A stretch of DNA of 14,823 bases from an uncultured Mycoplasmatota bacterium (GCA_947643295.1 CANRVM010000016.1:1-14823); one strand, 5' to 3'. Counted from the stretch's first letter, positions 6,617-14,713 are shown. The notes: generated from the sequence alone by a model not told the origin. Program-made: numbers and translations.

Positions 6617-8329
6617 ATGGAAGGACAAATTTTAGTGATTAGTACTATAGTTTTAGTTTGTTTTATTGTTCTTCTACTTTGCATTTTATTTATTCGAAAA
6701 AAAGTTAAAAATACTTATGAGAAGATGGCTAAACGTTTAGAAATTGAGAAGAATAAAGTATTAAGTACTCCTGTACCATTAGAGCTTTCTAAAATTGAGC
6801 CTATTATAAAGAATGACATGATGGAAGAAAAATACAATGAGTGGAATGATAAATTTACAGCTATTAAAGAAAAGAATATTTTATTAATTGATGATATTTT
6901 AATTGATTTAGATTCTTCACTAGAAAAAAGAGATTATAAAAAATGTATTGAACAAATTGCCCAAGCAGAATTAGAGATTTGTAAAGCAAGAGAGAAATCT
7001 AATTATTTATTGGAGCAAATTAAAGATATTACTTTAAGTGAGGAAAAGTATAGAAGTATTATTACAAAATTAAAGACAAAATATCGAAAACTAAATTCTT
7101 CTTATCAAAATCATAAAAACTTATATGATGATATGCAGGAAGCTGTTGAATTACAATTAGAAAATATTGAAAAAAAGTTTTTGGATTTTGAAAAAGTAAT
7201 GGAAGCAAATGATTACGTTGAAGTAGTAAAGATAGTAAAAGCTTTAGATGTTATGATTGATCATATGGGAATAGTGGTTGAAGAAATGCCAGATTTATTA
7301 TTAATGGCAAAACAGTTAATTCCTAAAAGAATAAAAGAAATTGATGACACAGTAAAAGAAATGGAAAAAGAAAAATATTCTTTAGAATACTTAAACATTG
7401 ATTACAATATTAAAGAATCTCAGAAAAATGTAGATAGTATTTTAGATAAGATTAAAGTTTTAAATTTAACAGATTGTATGTTTGAATTAAAAACAATCTT
7501 AGATTATTTGGATTCTTTATTTGTTGACTTTGAAAAAGAGAGACTAAGTAGGAAAGTATTTGATGAGATTAAAAAGGATTTTAGTAAAAAATTAAATAAA
7601 ACGAATAAAATAGTGGAAGATATATATAATCAATTAGACGATATTAAGAATATGTATGATTTAGAAGAAAATGATATCAAAATTATACATGATGTAAAAA
7701 AAGTATTAGTGATAATTAATGACGATTATACTAATTTGATGAAGAAATTAGAGAATTTATCTGCTCCCTATTCTATGTTACATAAAGAGATTGAAGATTT
7801 GATGCTTCGGCTTCGCAAAATGGAAGAAGACTTAGATATTTCCTTAAAGTCCTTGGGAAATATGTATGATGATGAATTAAGGGCAAGAGAACAACTAAAT
7901 GATATTGAACACTTTTTAAAAGAATCAAAAAATAAAATGCGTAGTTATAAGTTGCCTATTATTTCGGATATTTATTTTGTGGAATTAAAAGAGGCAAATG
8001 AGGCGATGGCAGAAGTAATTAAAGAGTTAGAGAGAAAACCAATTGTGATTAAAACATTGAATACAAGAGTAGATACGGCTCGTGATTTGGTATTAAAATT
8101 ATATCATACAACGAATGAAATGGTGAAAACAGCAATACTAGCAGAAAAATCAATCGTTTATGGAAATCGTTTTCGAGCTTATTATAAAGAAGTAGATGAA
8201 GGAATATCTCAAGCAGAAGACTATTTTTATAAGGGAGAATATAAAAAATCCCTAGATTTAGTTTTAAAAACTTGTTCTATTGCAGACGAGGGAATATATC
8301 GTAAAATGTTAGCTCTTTATGATAAATAA
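6617..8329 (+). CDS. ezrA: septation ring formation regulator EzrA
   Basis: Membrane-anchored cell-division protein that binds FtsZ and restrains Z-ring formation away from mid-cell while supporting division at the septum. The 570 residues are close to the usual length of about 560-575. One N-terminal membrane helix (about residues 5-26) is followed by a basic RKK stop-transfer, placing the rest inside the cell. The remainder is almost all charged amphipathic helix, as in the spectrin-like repeats of EzrA. Near the C-terminus YGNRFR (N517, R518) matches the conserved QNR patch, and the tail 'EDYFYKGEYKKSLDLVLKT' is typical. The ATG at 6617 is chosen: the GTG at 6608 lies inside the AAGAGGTGG ribosome binding site. 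It is next to thiI as in Bacillus, but without the cysteine desulfurase gene usually between them. Confidence 0.92.
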   Translation: MEGQILVISTIVLVCFIVLLLCILFIRKKVKNTYEKMAKRLEIEKNKVLSTPVPLELSKIEPIIKNDMMEEKYNEWNDKFTAIKEKNILLIDDILIDLDSSLEKRDYKKCIEQIAQAELEICKAREKSNYLLEQIKDITLSEEKYRSIITKLKTKYRKLNSSYQNHKNLYDDMQEAVELQLENIEKKFLDFEKVMEANDYVEVVKIVKALDVMIDHMGIVVEEMPDLLLMAKQLIPKRIKEIDDTVKEMEKEKYSLEYLNIDYNIKESQKNVDSILDKIKVLNLTDCMFELKTILDYLDSLFVDFEKERLSRKVFDEIKKDFSKKLNKTNKIVEDIYNQLDDIKNMYDLEENDIKIIHDVKKVLVIINDDYTNLMKKLENLSAPYSMLHKEIEDLMLRLRKMEEDLDISLKSLGNMYDDELRAREQLNDIEHFLKESKNKMRSYKLPIISDIYFVELKEANEAMAEVIKELERKPIVIKTLNTRVDTARDLVLKLYHTTNEMVKTAILAEKSIVYGNRFRAYYKEVDEGISQAEDYFYKGEYKKSLDLVLKTCSIADEGIYRKMLALYDK

Positions 8330-8333
8330 AACG

Positions 8334-8354
8334 AAAGGATTTTAATCCTTTTTT
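8334..8354 (+). terminator. rho-independent terminator after ezrA
   Basis: AAAGGAT (8334-8340) pairs with ATCCTTT (8345-8351) around a 4-base loop, with T's continuing to 8354. It lies 4 bases past the ezrA stop. Confidence 0.88.
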
Positions 8355-8378
8355 CTATGCAAATTTTTAAACTTGTTA

Positions 8379-8384
8379 TATAAT
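8379..8384 (+). promoter_or_regulatory. -10 element of a thiI promoter
   Basis: A consensus TATAAT at 8379-8384 lies just after the ezrA terminator. The matching -35 position (8356-8361, TATGCA) is weak. The start would be near 8391, leaving a leader of only about 16 bases that holds the ribosome binding site. Confidence 0.5.
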
Positions 8385-8406
8385 AAAGACATTTGGAGTG
8401 GTGATT

Positions 8407-9591
8407 ATGGAGAAAGTAATTTTAATTAAATATGGAGAATTAACAACGAAAAAAGGGAATCGAAATTTTTTTGTGAATACTTTGTATCAAAATATAAAAA
8501 ATAAATTAAAAAATTATGATATTTCTATTACAAAAGATATCTCTAGAATGTATATTAAATTTCAAGAGGAAGATATTGAAAAAATAAAAGATATTTTAAA
8601 TCATATCTTTGGTATTCATATGTATCATATTGCGTGTATTGTGGATACTAATATAGATACAATAAAAGAAACGATATTAGAGTTAATGAAAAATCAAACT
8701 TTTAAGACTTTTAAAGTAGAGACTAAAAGAAGTGATAAGTTATTTCCTTATCAAAGTACAGAAATAAATCCTATGATTGGGTCTTATTTATTAAAAAATA
8801 TAGACTATATTTCAGTAGATGTCCATCATCCTGATGTTTTGATTCAAGTTGAAGTTCGACCAGGAAAATCTTATATTTATACAAATGGTTATAAAGGATG
8901 CGGTGGATATCCATTAGGAGTTCAAAAAAAAGCACTTTTAATGTTAAGTGGTGGGATTGATTCTCCTGTTGCAGGATATCTTGCAATGAAACGAGGAGTT
9001 TTAGTAGATGCCGTTTATTTCGAAGCAATTCCTCATACTAGTTTAGAAGCAAGAAATAAAGTAATTGATTTATGTAAAAAGTTAGCAAAATACTCTAATA
9101 AAATAAATTTGCATATTGTTAATTTTACAAAAATTCAAGAAGAAATTTATAAAAACGTAGATAAAGATTATTGTATTACTATTATGAGAAGAATGATGTA
9201 TCGAATTATGGAATTACTTGCGAAAGATTTAGATGCATTAGTAATTGTAAATGGAGAAAGTATTGGACAAGTTGCTTCACAAACTTTATCTAGTATGAGT
9301 GTAATTAATGAAGTAACTAATTTTCCAATTATTCGTCCTGTTGCTTGTTTAGATAAATTGGAAATTATAGATATTGCCAAAAAAATTGATACTTATGATA
9401 TTAGTATTTTACCATTTGAGGATTGTTGTACAGTATTTGTACCAAAACATCCTGTTATCAATCCAAAGTTAGAAGCTTGTATTAAAATGGAAGAACGCTT
9501 TGATTTTAATAGCTTAATAGAAAAAACAGTTCAAGAAGTAAAACATATGACGATAACAGATTTTGAAGACGAATTTGATAAAATGTTATAG
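8407..9591 (+). CDS. thiI: tRNA 4-thiouridine synthetase / sulfur carrier ThiI
   Basis: Activates U8 of tRNA by adenylation for sulfur insertion to give 4-thiouridine; homologues may also take part in thiamine thiazole synthesis. The 394-residue protein has an N-terminal ferredoxin-like region (MEKVILIKYGELTTKKGNR), a THUMP RNA-binding domain to about residue 165, and a PP-loop ATP pyrophosphatase domain starting at SGGIDS (181-186). GESIGQVASQT and FEDCCTVFVPKHP are also diagnostic. The rhodanese domain of the E. coli protein is absent, as in Bacillus, where a dedicated cysteine desulfurase (NifZ) gives sulfur directly. That gene is not next door here, so a desulfurase elsewhere must serve it. 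The ATG at 8407 is chosen: GGAG (8395-8398) is 8 bases upstream, while the GTGs at 8398 and 8401 are on or too near it. Confidence 0.96.
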   Translation: MEKVILIKYGELTTKKGNRNFFVNTLYQNIKNKLKNYDISITKDISRMYIKFQEEDIEKIKDILNHIFGIHMYHIACIVDTNIDTIKETILELMKNQTFKTFKVETKRSDKLFPYQSTEINPMIGSYLLKNIDYISVDVHHPDVLIQVEVRPGKSYIYTNGYKGCGGYPLGVQKKALLMLSGGIDSPVAGYLAMKRGVLVDAVYFEAIPHTSLEARNKVIDLCKKLAKYSNKINLHIVNFTKIQEEIYKNVDKDYCITIMRRMMYRIMELLAKDLDALVIVNGESIGQVASQTLSSMSVINEVTNFPIIRPVACLDKLEIIDIAKKIDTYDISILPFEDCCTVFVPKHPVINPKLEACIKMEERFDFNSLIEKTVQEVKHMTITDFEDEFDKML

Positions 9592-9615
9592 GAATAAATT
9601 ACCAATAAATAATGT

Positions 9616-9644
9616 GTATGAAATTTAAAATATTTCACAATCTA
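9616..9644 (+). promoter_or_regulatory. sigma-G-like forespore promoter of the spore protein gene
   Basis: GTATG (9616-9620) fits the GHATR -35 pattern. CAATCTA (9638-9644) fits the CATWnTA-type -10 with one mismatch. The spacer is 17 bases. The expected start is near 9651, just before AGGAGGTG. Sigma-G transcribes alpha/beta spore protein genes in B. subtilis. The consensus is recalled, not computed. Confidence 0.6.
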
Positions 9645-9667
9645 TAAGTGTATAGGAGGTGAAACAA

Positions 9668-9880
9668 ATGAATAACAACACAAACAGCTCAATGAAAATG
9701 AGAGTTCCAGGAGCTAAACAAGCTATTGATAAAATGAAATATGAAATAGCTAACGAATTAGGTGTAAATTTAGGACCAGATGCTTCTTCTCGTGCAAACG
9801 GATCAGTTGGTGGTGAAATTACAAGACGTTTAGTTCAAAACGGACTTAACCAAGTTAGTGGAAGCTACAACAATAAGTAA
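9668..9880 (+). CDS. alpha/beta-type small acid-soluble spore protein
   Basis: A DNA-binding protein that saturates the forespore chromosome, shifts it towards A-form and protects it from UV, heat and peroxide. On germination the Gpr protease cuts it to feed growth. The 70 residues are typical in length. The conserved core is intact: [20 protein letters not shown] with the Gpr site at E26-I27-A28, then [20 protein letters not shown] and TRRLVQ. The N-terminal Asn/Ser-rich tail and the short C-terminal tail are normal. The ATG at 9668 is chosen: the GTG at 9659 is part of the near-perfect AGGAGGTG ribosome binding site (9654-9661), which fits a very highly expressed gene. A sigma-G-like promoter and a strong terminator make it a single-gene unit. 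Its position next to thiI recalls sspA of B. subtilis. Confidence 0.97.
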   Translation: MNNNTNSSMKMRVPGAKQAIDKMKYEIANELGVNLGPDASSRANGSVGGEITRRLVQNGLNQVSGSYNNK

Positions 9881-9889
9881 TGATAGCTT

Positions 9890-9925
9890 AAAAGATAGAC
9901 CTTATTAGGGACTATCTTTTGTTTT
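9890..9925 (+). terminator. rho-independent terminator after the spore protein gene
   Basis: AAAAGATAG (9890-9898) pairs with CTATCTTTT (9912-9920). An inner CCT/AGG extension (9900-9902 with 9907-9909) crosses a small internal loop and closes on TATT. T-rich sequence follows (9917-9925). Confidence 0.9.
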
Positions 9926-9968
9926 GTCAAAAAGAATAAATTTAGTATGAAAAAAGAAAAAGATATAG

Positions 9969-9974
9969 TATAAT
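9969..9974 (+). promoter_or_regulatory. -10 element of the ackA operon promoter
   Basis: A consensus TATAAT at 9969-9974, 22 bases before the ackA ATG. The -35 position at 17 bases (9946-9951, TATGAA) is weak. No catabolite-response element is obvious by eye in 9926-9996. It probably also drives the DHH and engB genes. Confidence 0.55.
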
Positions 9975-9996
9975 AAATGTAGAAAGGGAGTGCAAA

Positions 9997-11178
9997 ATGA
10001 AAATAATATCTGTAAATGCAGGCAGTAGTACTTTAAAATTTAGCTTATTGGAAATGAATGACGAAAGTGTTATTGCTAGTGGGTTGTTTGAACGAATAGG
10101 AATAGATGGTAGTTTTTATACGATTCAATTTAATAATGAGAAAATAAAAGAAGAAATTGATCTTCCTAATCAAGAAATTGCTATCAGGGTATTACTTGAT
10201 AAGTTAATTGCACTTAATATTATTCATTCTTTAGATGAAATAGATGGTATTGGGCATCGGGTTGTATCTGGTGCTTATAAGTATAAGGATTCGGTTAAGA
10301 TTACAGAAAAAGTAATTGATGATATTGAGGAAGTCAAGGATTTTGCTCCTTTACATAATCCTGACGATGTACTTGTTATGAGAGCATTTAAGGAAGTGTT
10401 ACCAAATACTTTAATGGTAGCCGTTTTTGACACTACCTTCCATCAAGACTTAGATCCAGTAAATTACTTATACCCAGTTCCTTATGATTGGTATCAAAAT
10501 TATCACGTTAGAAAGTATGGTGCCCATGGAACAAGCTATCGTTATTTAGTTTCTAAAATAGAAGAATTAGAAGGTAGAAAAGATTTAAGAATCATTGCTT
10601 GTCATTTAGGTGGTGGTGGTTCTGTTTGTGCGATAAAAGATGGAAAAAGTGTAGATACTTCTATAGGATTCACCCCACTTTCTGGCATTATGATGGGAAC
10701 AAGATCTGGAAGTGTCGATCCTTCTATTATCCCATATATTATGGAGCAAGAAGGTAAAAATGCTTTGGAAGTTATTGATGATTTGAATCATTGTTCTGGT
10801 CTGTTAGGATTGAGTGAGGTAAGTTCTGATGCTAGAGATATTGAAAAAGGAATAGAAGAAGGAAATGAAAGATGTATTTTAGCAAGAGAGAAATTTTGTA
10901 GAACAGTTGTCTCTTATATTGCTCAATATTATGTATTGCTTGGTGGAGTGGATGTGTTAGTCTTTACTGCAGGTATTGGAGAAAATAATATGGGAATAAG
11001 AGAAAATATTGTAGAAAAATTATCTTGCCTTGGAATAAAAATTGATAAAGAAAAAAATAATTTCCGTGGTGAGATTAGAAAGATTAATACAAGTGATTCG
11101 GAGTCTTTAGTATACGTAATTCCAGCGAATGAAGAATTAATCATTGCTAGAGATACGGTATCATTTATTAATAGGTAA
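9997..11178 (+). CDS. ackA: acetate kinase
   Basis: Interconverts acetyl phosphate plus ADP and acetate plus ATP, the ATP-yielding step of acetate overflow or fermentation. The 393 residues are near the family's usual 400. The signatures are clear: VNAGSSTLKF (N7), GHRVVSGA, APLHNPD, VFDTTFHQ, GAHGTSYRY, HLGGGGSVCAIKDGKSVDTS (H203), GFTPLSGIMMGTRSGSVDP, AGIGENN and the C-terminal ANEELIIARDT. AAGGGAG lies 6 bases before the ATG. No phosphotransacetylase gene is adjacent, as in Bacillus where pta is elsewhere. The DHH phosphoesterase begins 4 bases after the stop, so the two share a transcript. Confidence 0.98.
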   Translation: MKIISVNAGSSTLKFSLLEMNDESVIASGLFERIGIDGSFYTIQFNNEKIKEEIDLPNQEIAIRVLLDKLIALNIIHSLDEIDGIGHRVVSGAYKYKDSVKITEKVIDDIEEVKDFAPLHNPDDVLVMRAFKEVLPNTLMVAVFDTTFHQDLDPVNYLYPVPYDWYQNYHVRKYGAHGTSYRYLVSKIEELEGRKDLRIIACHLGGGGSVCAIKDGKSVDTSIGFTPLSGIMMGTRSGSVDPSIIPYIMEQEGKNALEVIDDLNHCSGLLGLSEVSSDARDIEKGIEEGNERCILAREKFCRTVVSYIAQYYVLLGGVDVLVFTAGIGENNMGIRENIVEKLSCLGIKIDKEKNNFRGEIRKINTSDSESLVYVIPANEELIIARDTVSFINR

Positions 11179-11182
11179 CGGT

Positions 11183-12136
11183 ATGTATAAAAAAATAGTA
11201 AAAGAGATAAAAAAATATGATACTATTGTAATCGCAAGACATATAGGAGTTGATCCTGATGCCATGGCAAGCCAAATTGCCTTAAGAGACTCTATCCGTT
11301 TAACGTTTCCAGATAAAAAGGTATCTGCTATAGGAACAGGTAGTAATAAGTTTAAATATATTGGGGCACTGAATAAGTACGAAACTTTTCAAGATGCTTT
11401 ATTAATTGTTTTAGATACACCAGATCAAAAGAGAGTTGATATACCTAGTTTTGATGGGTTTAGTAAAGTGATTAAAATTGATCATCATCCATTTATTGAA
11501 AAATTCTGTGATTTGGAGTTGATAGATGATGAAAGATCATCAGTTTGTGAAATAATTATGGAACTAATCAAGGAGACTAAGCTTTCATGTAATGTATCTA
11601 TTGCTAGGAGTTTATTTATTGGTTTAGTTGCTGATTCTAATCGATTCTTATTTGATAGTTCTACTTCCAAAACTTTTCAATTAGTATCCTATTATTTAGA
11701 ACATTATCCATTTAGTATAAATGAAGTATATCAAAGAATGTATCAAAGGCCATTAAAGGAAGTTCGATTAGAAGGATATATGTCAACTCATATGGAAGTT
11801 ACAGAAAATGGAGTAGGATATATTAAAATAACAGATCAAACAATTAATGAATTAGAAGTAGATTCTGCCTCAGCTGGGAATATGGTGAATAATTTTAATT
11901 TTATTGAAGAAGTTTATGTATGGTTAACAATAACAGAGGATGTAAAAAATGATTTGATTAGAGTTTCTATACGTTCTCGGGGACCAGAAATTAATCAAGT
12001 GGCAGAAAAGTATCATGGTGGAGGACACAAGTTTGCCAGTGGCGTTAAATTTAAGAGTTTTGATGAAGCGATGAAGTTAGTGAAGGATTTAGATTTGGTC
12101 GTCAAAAAATATAGAGAAACACAGGAGGTGGAATAA
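11183..12136 (+). CDS. DHH/DHHA1 phosphoesterase, NrnA-like (oligoribonuclease / pAp phosphatase)
   Basis: A 317-residue bifunctional oligoribonuclease and pAp phosphatase type protein, expected to degrade very short RNAs (and possibly c-di-nucleotide breakdown products such as pApA) and to clear pAp. The metal-binding motifs are present in order: RHIGVDPDAMASQ (D24, D26), VLDTPDQ, KIDHHPF (DHH at 100-102), LVADSNRF. The C-terminal DHHA1 domain has VSIRSRGPEINQVAEKYHGG ending in the GGGH loop (H282). It has no membrane segments or PAS-GGDEF region, so it is the short NrnA form and not GdpP. The ATG at 11183, 4 bases after the ackA stop, is chosen; the frame is open farther back to a TTG at 11144, but that lies within ackA. 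AGG-rich sequence at the ackA end serves as ribosome binding site. engB starts 1 base after its stop. Confidence 0.88.
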   Translation: MYKKIVKEIKKYDTIVIARHIGVDPDAMASQIALRDSIRLTFPDKKVSAIGTGSNKFKYIGALNKYETFQDALLIVLDTPDQKRVDIPSFDGFSKVIKIDHHPFIEKFCDLELIDDERSSVCEIIMELIKETKLSCNVSIARSLFIGLVADSNRFLFDSSTSKTFQLVSYYLEHYPFSINEVYQRMYQRPLKEVRLEGYMSTHMEVTENGVGYIKITDQTINELEVDSASAGNMVNNFNFIEEVYVWLTITEDVKNDLIRVSIRSRGPEINQVAEKYHGGGHKFASGVKFKSFDEAMKLVKDLDLVVKKYRETQEVE

Positions 12137-12137
12137 G

Positions 12138-12734
12138 ATGGAGATTAAAAAGGCAGATCTTGAAGTAATTGCCACTAGAAGAAGTCAATATCCAGATACA
12201 GTTAAACCAGAGTTTTTATTAGTAGGAAGAAGTAATGTAGGAAAGAGTAGTTTTATTAATACCATTTTATCGCGTAAGAATATTGCGCATATCTCCTCTA
12301 GACCTGGAAAAACACAGACCCTAAATTTTTATTCTGTGAATGATGCTTTCTATATTATTGATGTTCCTGGTTATGGTTATGCCCAAGTAGATAAAAAAAC
12401 GCAAGCAAAGTTTGGCATGATGATAGAAGAATACTTAGAAAAGAGAGAGCAATTAAAAAGAGTTTTTTTACTAGTAGATTTTAGACACCAACCATCAGAA
12501 GATGATGTTTTAATGTATAATTTCCTAAAATATTATAAAGTACCAGTTACTGTAGTTGCAACAAAATCTGATAAAGTAGGTGGAAGTAAGAAAGATAAAA
12601 ATTTAAAAATGATTTTAGATACACTAGATTTAGTAGTTGGAGATGATTTGATTGTTTTCTCCAGTGTAACTAAATTAGGTGTAAAAGAAGTTCTACAAAA
12701 GTTAGAAGAATTAAGTGAAATAGAAACCATTTAA
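12138..12734 (+). CDS. engB: ribosome biogenesis GTP-binding protein EngB (YsxC/YihA)
   Basis: An essential GTPase for late assembly of the 50S subunit, acting in the cytoplasm. The 198 residues match the family. Motifs in order: G1 GRSNVGKS (30-37), G2 region RPGKTQTLNFY (55-65), G3 DVPGYGYA (from D75) and G4 TKSDK (about 143-147), followed by a FSSVTKLGV G5-type segment. The family-specific RPGKTQ..NF and PGYGYA leave little doubt. AGGAGGTGG (12123-12131) in the end of the upstream gene is an excellent ribosome binding site. The gene is 1 base from the DHH gene, so ackA, DHH and engB form one operon. In Bacillus engB follows lonA; that linkage is not kept here. No terminator is seen after it. 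Confidence 0.97.
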   Translation: MEIKKADLEVIATRRSQYPDTVKPEFLLVGRSNVGKSSFINTILSRKNIAHISSRPGKTQTLNFYSVNDAFYIIDVPGYGYAQVDKKTQAKFGMMIEEYLEKREQLKRVFLLVDFRHQPSEDDVLMYNFLKYYKVPVTVVATKSDKVGGSKKDKNLKMILDTLDLVVGDDLIVFSSVTKLGVKEVLQKLEELSEIETI

Positions 12735-12752
12735 TTCTTTTTTCATACAATA
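12725..12752 (+). promoter_or_regulatory. possible sporulation (sigma-E/sigma-K type) promoter
   Basis: CATACAATA (12744-12752) matches the sigma-E -10 pattern CATACAHT and the sigma-K -10 pattern CATAnnnTA. AACC at 12725-12728 is 15 bases upstream and resembles the short sigma-K -35 (mACm). A sigma-E -35 (ATA core) is not present at the right place. The predicted start (about 12757) falls right at the ribosome binding site, leaving almost no leader, which weakens the call. Confidence 0.35.
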
Positions 12753-12767
12753 GTGTAGGTGATTGAT

Positions 12768-13232
12768 TTGAAGATTGAAATGCTAAATGAAGAAGATATG
12801 GACATATTTGTTAATAAATATTACTTTGATGATTTTTATATAAAAGATAAAGATGATTTATTAATGACCATTCGTGATATTATTTTAAAAATAAATAATA
12901 GGTATCATTTAAACTTAAGTGGTTTTTATAAAATAAAAGCTTATGTAAATCAAAAAATAGGAGCATTTTTAAATATGATAAAAATAGATGATAATGAATT
13001 CACAAATGAAGTGGATTTTCGAATCATTATTTATAAGAATGAAAAATTTTTATTAGAAACAGAAGAATACAATTTATGTAAGGAAGCTACAAACAGATAC
13101 TATAATGGGAAATTTTATATTGATATTGATGAAATCGATAATTGTAATAAGTATTTAGATATGGCAACTATCATTTATGGGGATGATGTGAAAAAAATTA
13201 TGGCAAGAGGAAAAAAAATAAAAAGAGGATAA
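12768..13232 (+). CDS. uncharacterised 154-residue protein convergent to spoIVA
   Basis: I do not recognise this protein. It is soluble, with no signal peptide or membrane helix, and strongly charged (many Lys, Asp, Glu, Ile and Tyr). It begins with MKIEMLNEEDMDIFVNKYYF, has a predicted helical segment (DLLMTIRDIILKINNRY), then strands (YKIKAYVNQKIGAFLNMIKI, VDFRIIIYKNEKFLLET), and ends in a basic tail (KKIMARGKKIKRG). The TTG at 12768 is preferred as start: the GTG at 12759 overlaps the AGGTGA ribosome binding site, and the same 9-base offset decides the starts of ezrA, thiI and the spore protein. It follows engB by 33 bases and may be read through from the ackA operon, but a sporulation-like -10 lies in that gap. 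It converges with spoIVA, sharing a terminator. Confidence 0.7.
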   Translation: MKIEMLNEEDMDIFVNKYYFDDFYIKDKDDLLMTIRDIILKINNRYHLNLSGFYKIKAYVNQKIGAFLNMIKIDDNEFTNEVDFRIIIYKNEKFLLETEEYNLCKEATNRYYNGKFYIDIDEIDNCNKYLDMATIIYGDDVKKIMARGKKIKRG

Positions 13233-13239
13233 TTCCTCT
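13224..13239. terminator. terminator shared by convergent genes, strongest for spoIVA
   Basis: AGAGGA (13224-13229), loop TAAT, TCCTCT (13234-13239). On the minus strand the hairpin is followed by a long T-tract (the A-rich run 13211-13224), making a good terminator for spoIVA. On the plus strand the following sequence has few T's in a row, so termination of the 154-residue gene may be weaker. The hairpin overlaps the stop codons of both genes. Confidence 0.75.
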
Positions 13240-14713
13240 ATATTACTATAGCAATCATATTATTAGAACCCTTATTTACTACTTTAGTAAGTGTTTGTTG
13301 TAGTTTATATCTGATATTATCTGGCATTAGACTTATCTTTGACTGGATTCCTTCCTGAACAATATTATCTAGACTTCTACCAAATATTTCACTTTTCCAA
13401 ATACTTGTTGGGTCTAAATCTTGATCTTTCATTAAATAATCAATTAGTTCTTTACTTTGTACTTCACTACCAATTATAGGTTCAAAGGTAGATTCTACAT
13501 CGACACGTATCATATGAATGGAAGGCGCGATGGCTTTTAGTTTTACACCATATCTAGGTCCTTGTTTAATAATCTCAGGTTTTTCTAATTTCATATCATC
13601 AAGAGATGGTGTTGCTACTCCATAACCAGTTTGTTTTACCATTTTTAAAGCATATTTTATTTGATCATATTCTTTTTTTGCAATGTTAAAATCTTGGAAT
13701 AGGGAAAGTAGATCTGCTTTATTTTTGACATCTACATCTATAATTTCTGTCAATGTTTTATTATATAAGGAAGCTGGTGCCGTTAATGTAATTGTGATGA
13801 TACCAGTTGATGGATCTACTTCCGATAGATAGCTTTTCTCAATCATTTCACTACTTAAGAAATGTTTTGTTATATTTTCAATATCTCTTAATTTATCAAT
13901 TTCGACAACACTTTCTTTAATACACTTAATGTATTCTTTTTTGACTGGATGACTATAATTTAAGATAGCAATCCATTCGGGCATGTTTACTTTTACTTCT
14001 AATACAGGAAATTCATATAATGCTTCTTTTAGAATATCATACATATCTTTCTCTGTCATTGCCTCAATACTAATTGGCATAACAGGAACATTGTGTTCTT
14101 CTTTTAAGGATGAGGCTAAACGTTCTGTTTCTGGTAGAGTAGGATGTGTAGAGTTTAAAAGTACAATAAATGGTTTTCCAATACTTTTTAGCTCACTTAT
14201 GACTCTATTTTCCGCTTCTAAATAATCATTTCTGTTAAATTCACCAATTGATCCATCTGTTGTAACTACAATTCCTATTGTAGAATGATCCTTGATTACT
14301 TTTTCTGTTCCAATTTCTGCAGCTTCTACAAAGGGTATTTCCTCGTTGTACCAAGGTGTTTTTACCATTCTTGGTCCATTTTCATCTTCTGCACCTACTG
14401 CTTTATCAATTACATAACCAACACAATCTACTAATCTAATATTGCAGCTAAAGTCTTCAATATTAATAGTTGCAGCATTATTAGGAACGAATTTTGGTTC
14501 TGTAGTCATAATAGTTTTCCCGGCAGCACTTTGAGGAATTTCATCTAGTGCTCTTTTTCTTTCATATTCATCTTCAATATTAGGAACAATTAAGGTTTCA
14601 ACCATTTTTTTGATAAATGTAGATTTACCCGTTCTAACAGCACCAACAACACCTAGGTAGATATCACCACCACTACGGGCTGCTATATTTTTAATAATTT
14701 CTTGCTTTTCCAT
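13238..14713 (-). CDS. spoIVA: stage IV sporulation protein A, spore coat basement ATPase
   Basis: A mother-cell ATPase that polymerises on the outer forespore surface to form the coat basement layer and is also needed for cortex formation. The 491 residues agree with the B. subtilis protein (492). The N-terminal NTPase domain of the TRAFAC class is well kept: GGDIYLGVVGAVRTGKSTFI with Walker A GAVRTGKST (24-32), the SAAGKTIMTTEPKFVPN switch region, and RLVDCVGY as Walker B. The middle and C-terminal domains are full length and end in a hydrophobic IAIVI. The start is set at the second ATG (14713-14711), 7 bases from AAAGGAG (14721-14727); the ATG at 14719 is only 1 base from it, and MEK is also the Bacillus N-terminus. 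A sigma-E-type promoter precedes it. Confidence 0.97.
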   Translation of the reverse strand: MEKQEIIKNIAARSGGDIYLGVVGAVRTGKSTFIKKMVETLIVPNIEDEYERKRALDEIPQSAAGKTIMTTEPKFVPNNAATINIEDFSCNIRLVDCVGYVIDKAVGAEDENGPRMVKTPWYNEEIPFVEAAEIGTEKVIKDHSTIGIVVTTDGSIGEFNRNDYLEAENRVISELKSIGKPFIVLLNSTHPTLPETERLASSLKEEHNVPVMPISIEAMTEKDMYDILKEALYEFPVLEVKVNMPEWIAILNYSHPVKKEYIKCIKESVVEIDKLRDIENITKHFLSSEMIEKSYLSEVDPSTGIITITLTAPASLYNKTLTEIIDVDVKNKADLLSLFQDFNIAKKEYDQIKYALKMVKQTGYGVATPSLDDMKLEKPEIIKQGPRYGVKLKAIAPSIHMIRVDVESTFEPIIGSEVQSKELIDYLMKDQDLDPTSIWKSEIFGRSLDNIVQEGIQSKISLMPDNIRYKLQQTLTKVVNKGSNNMIAIVI

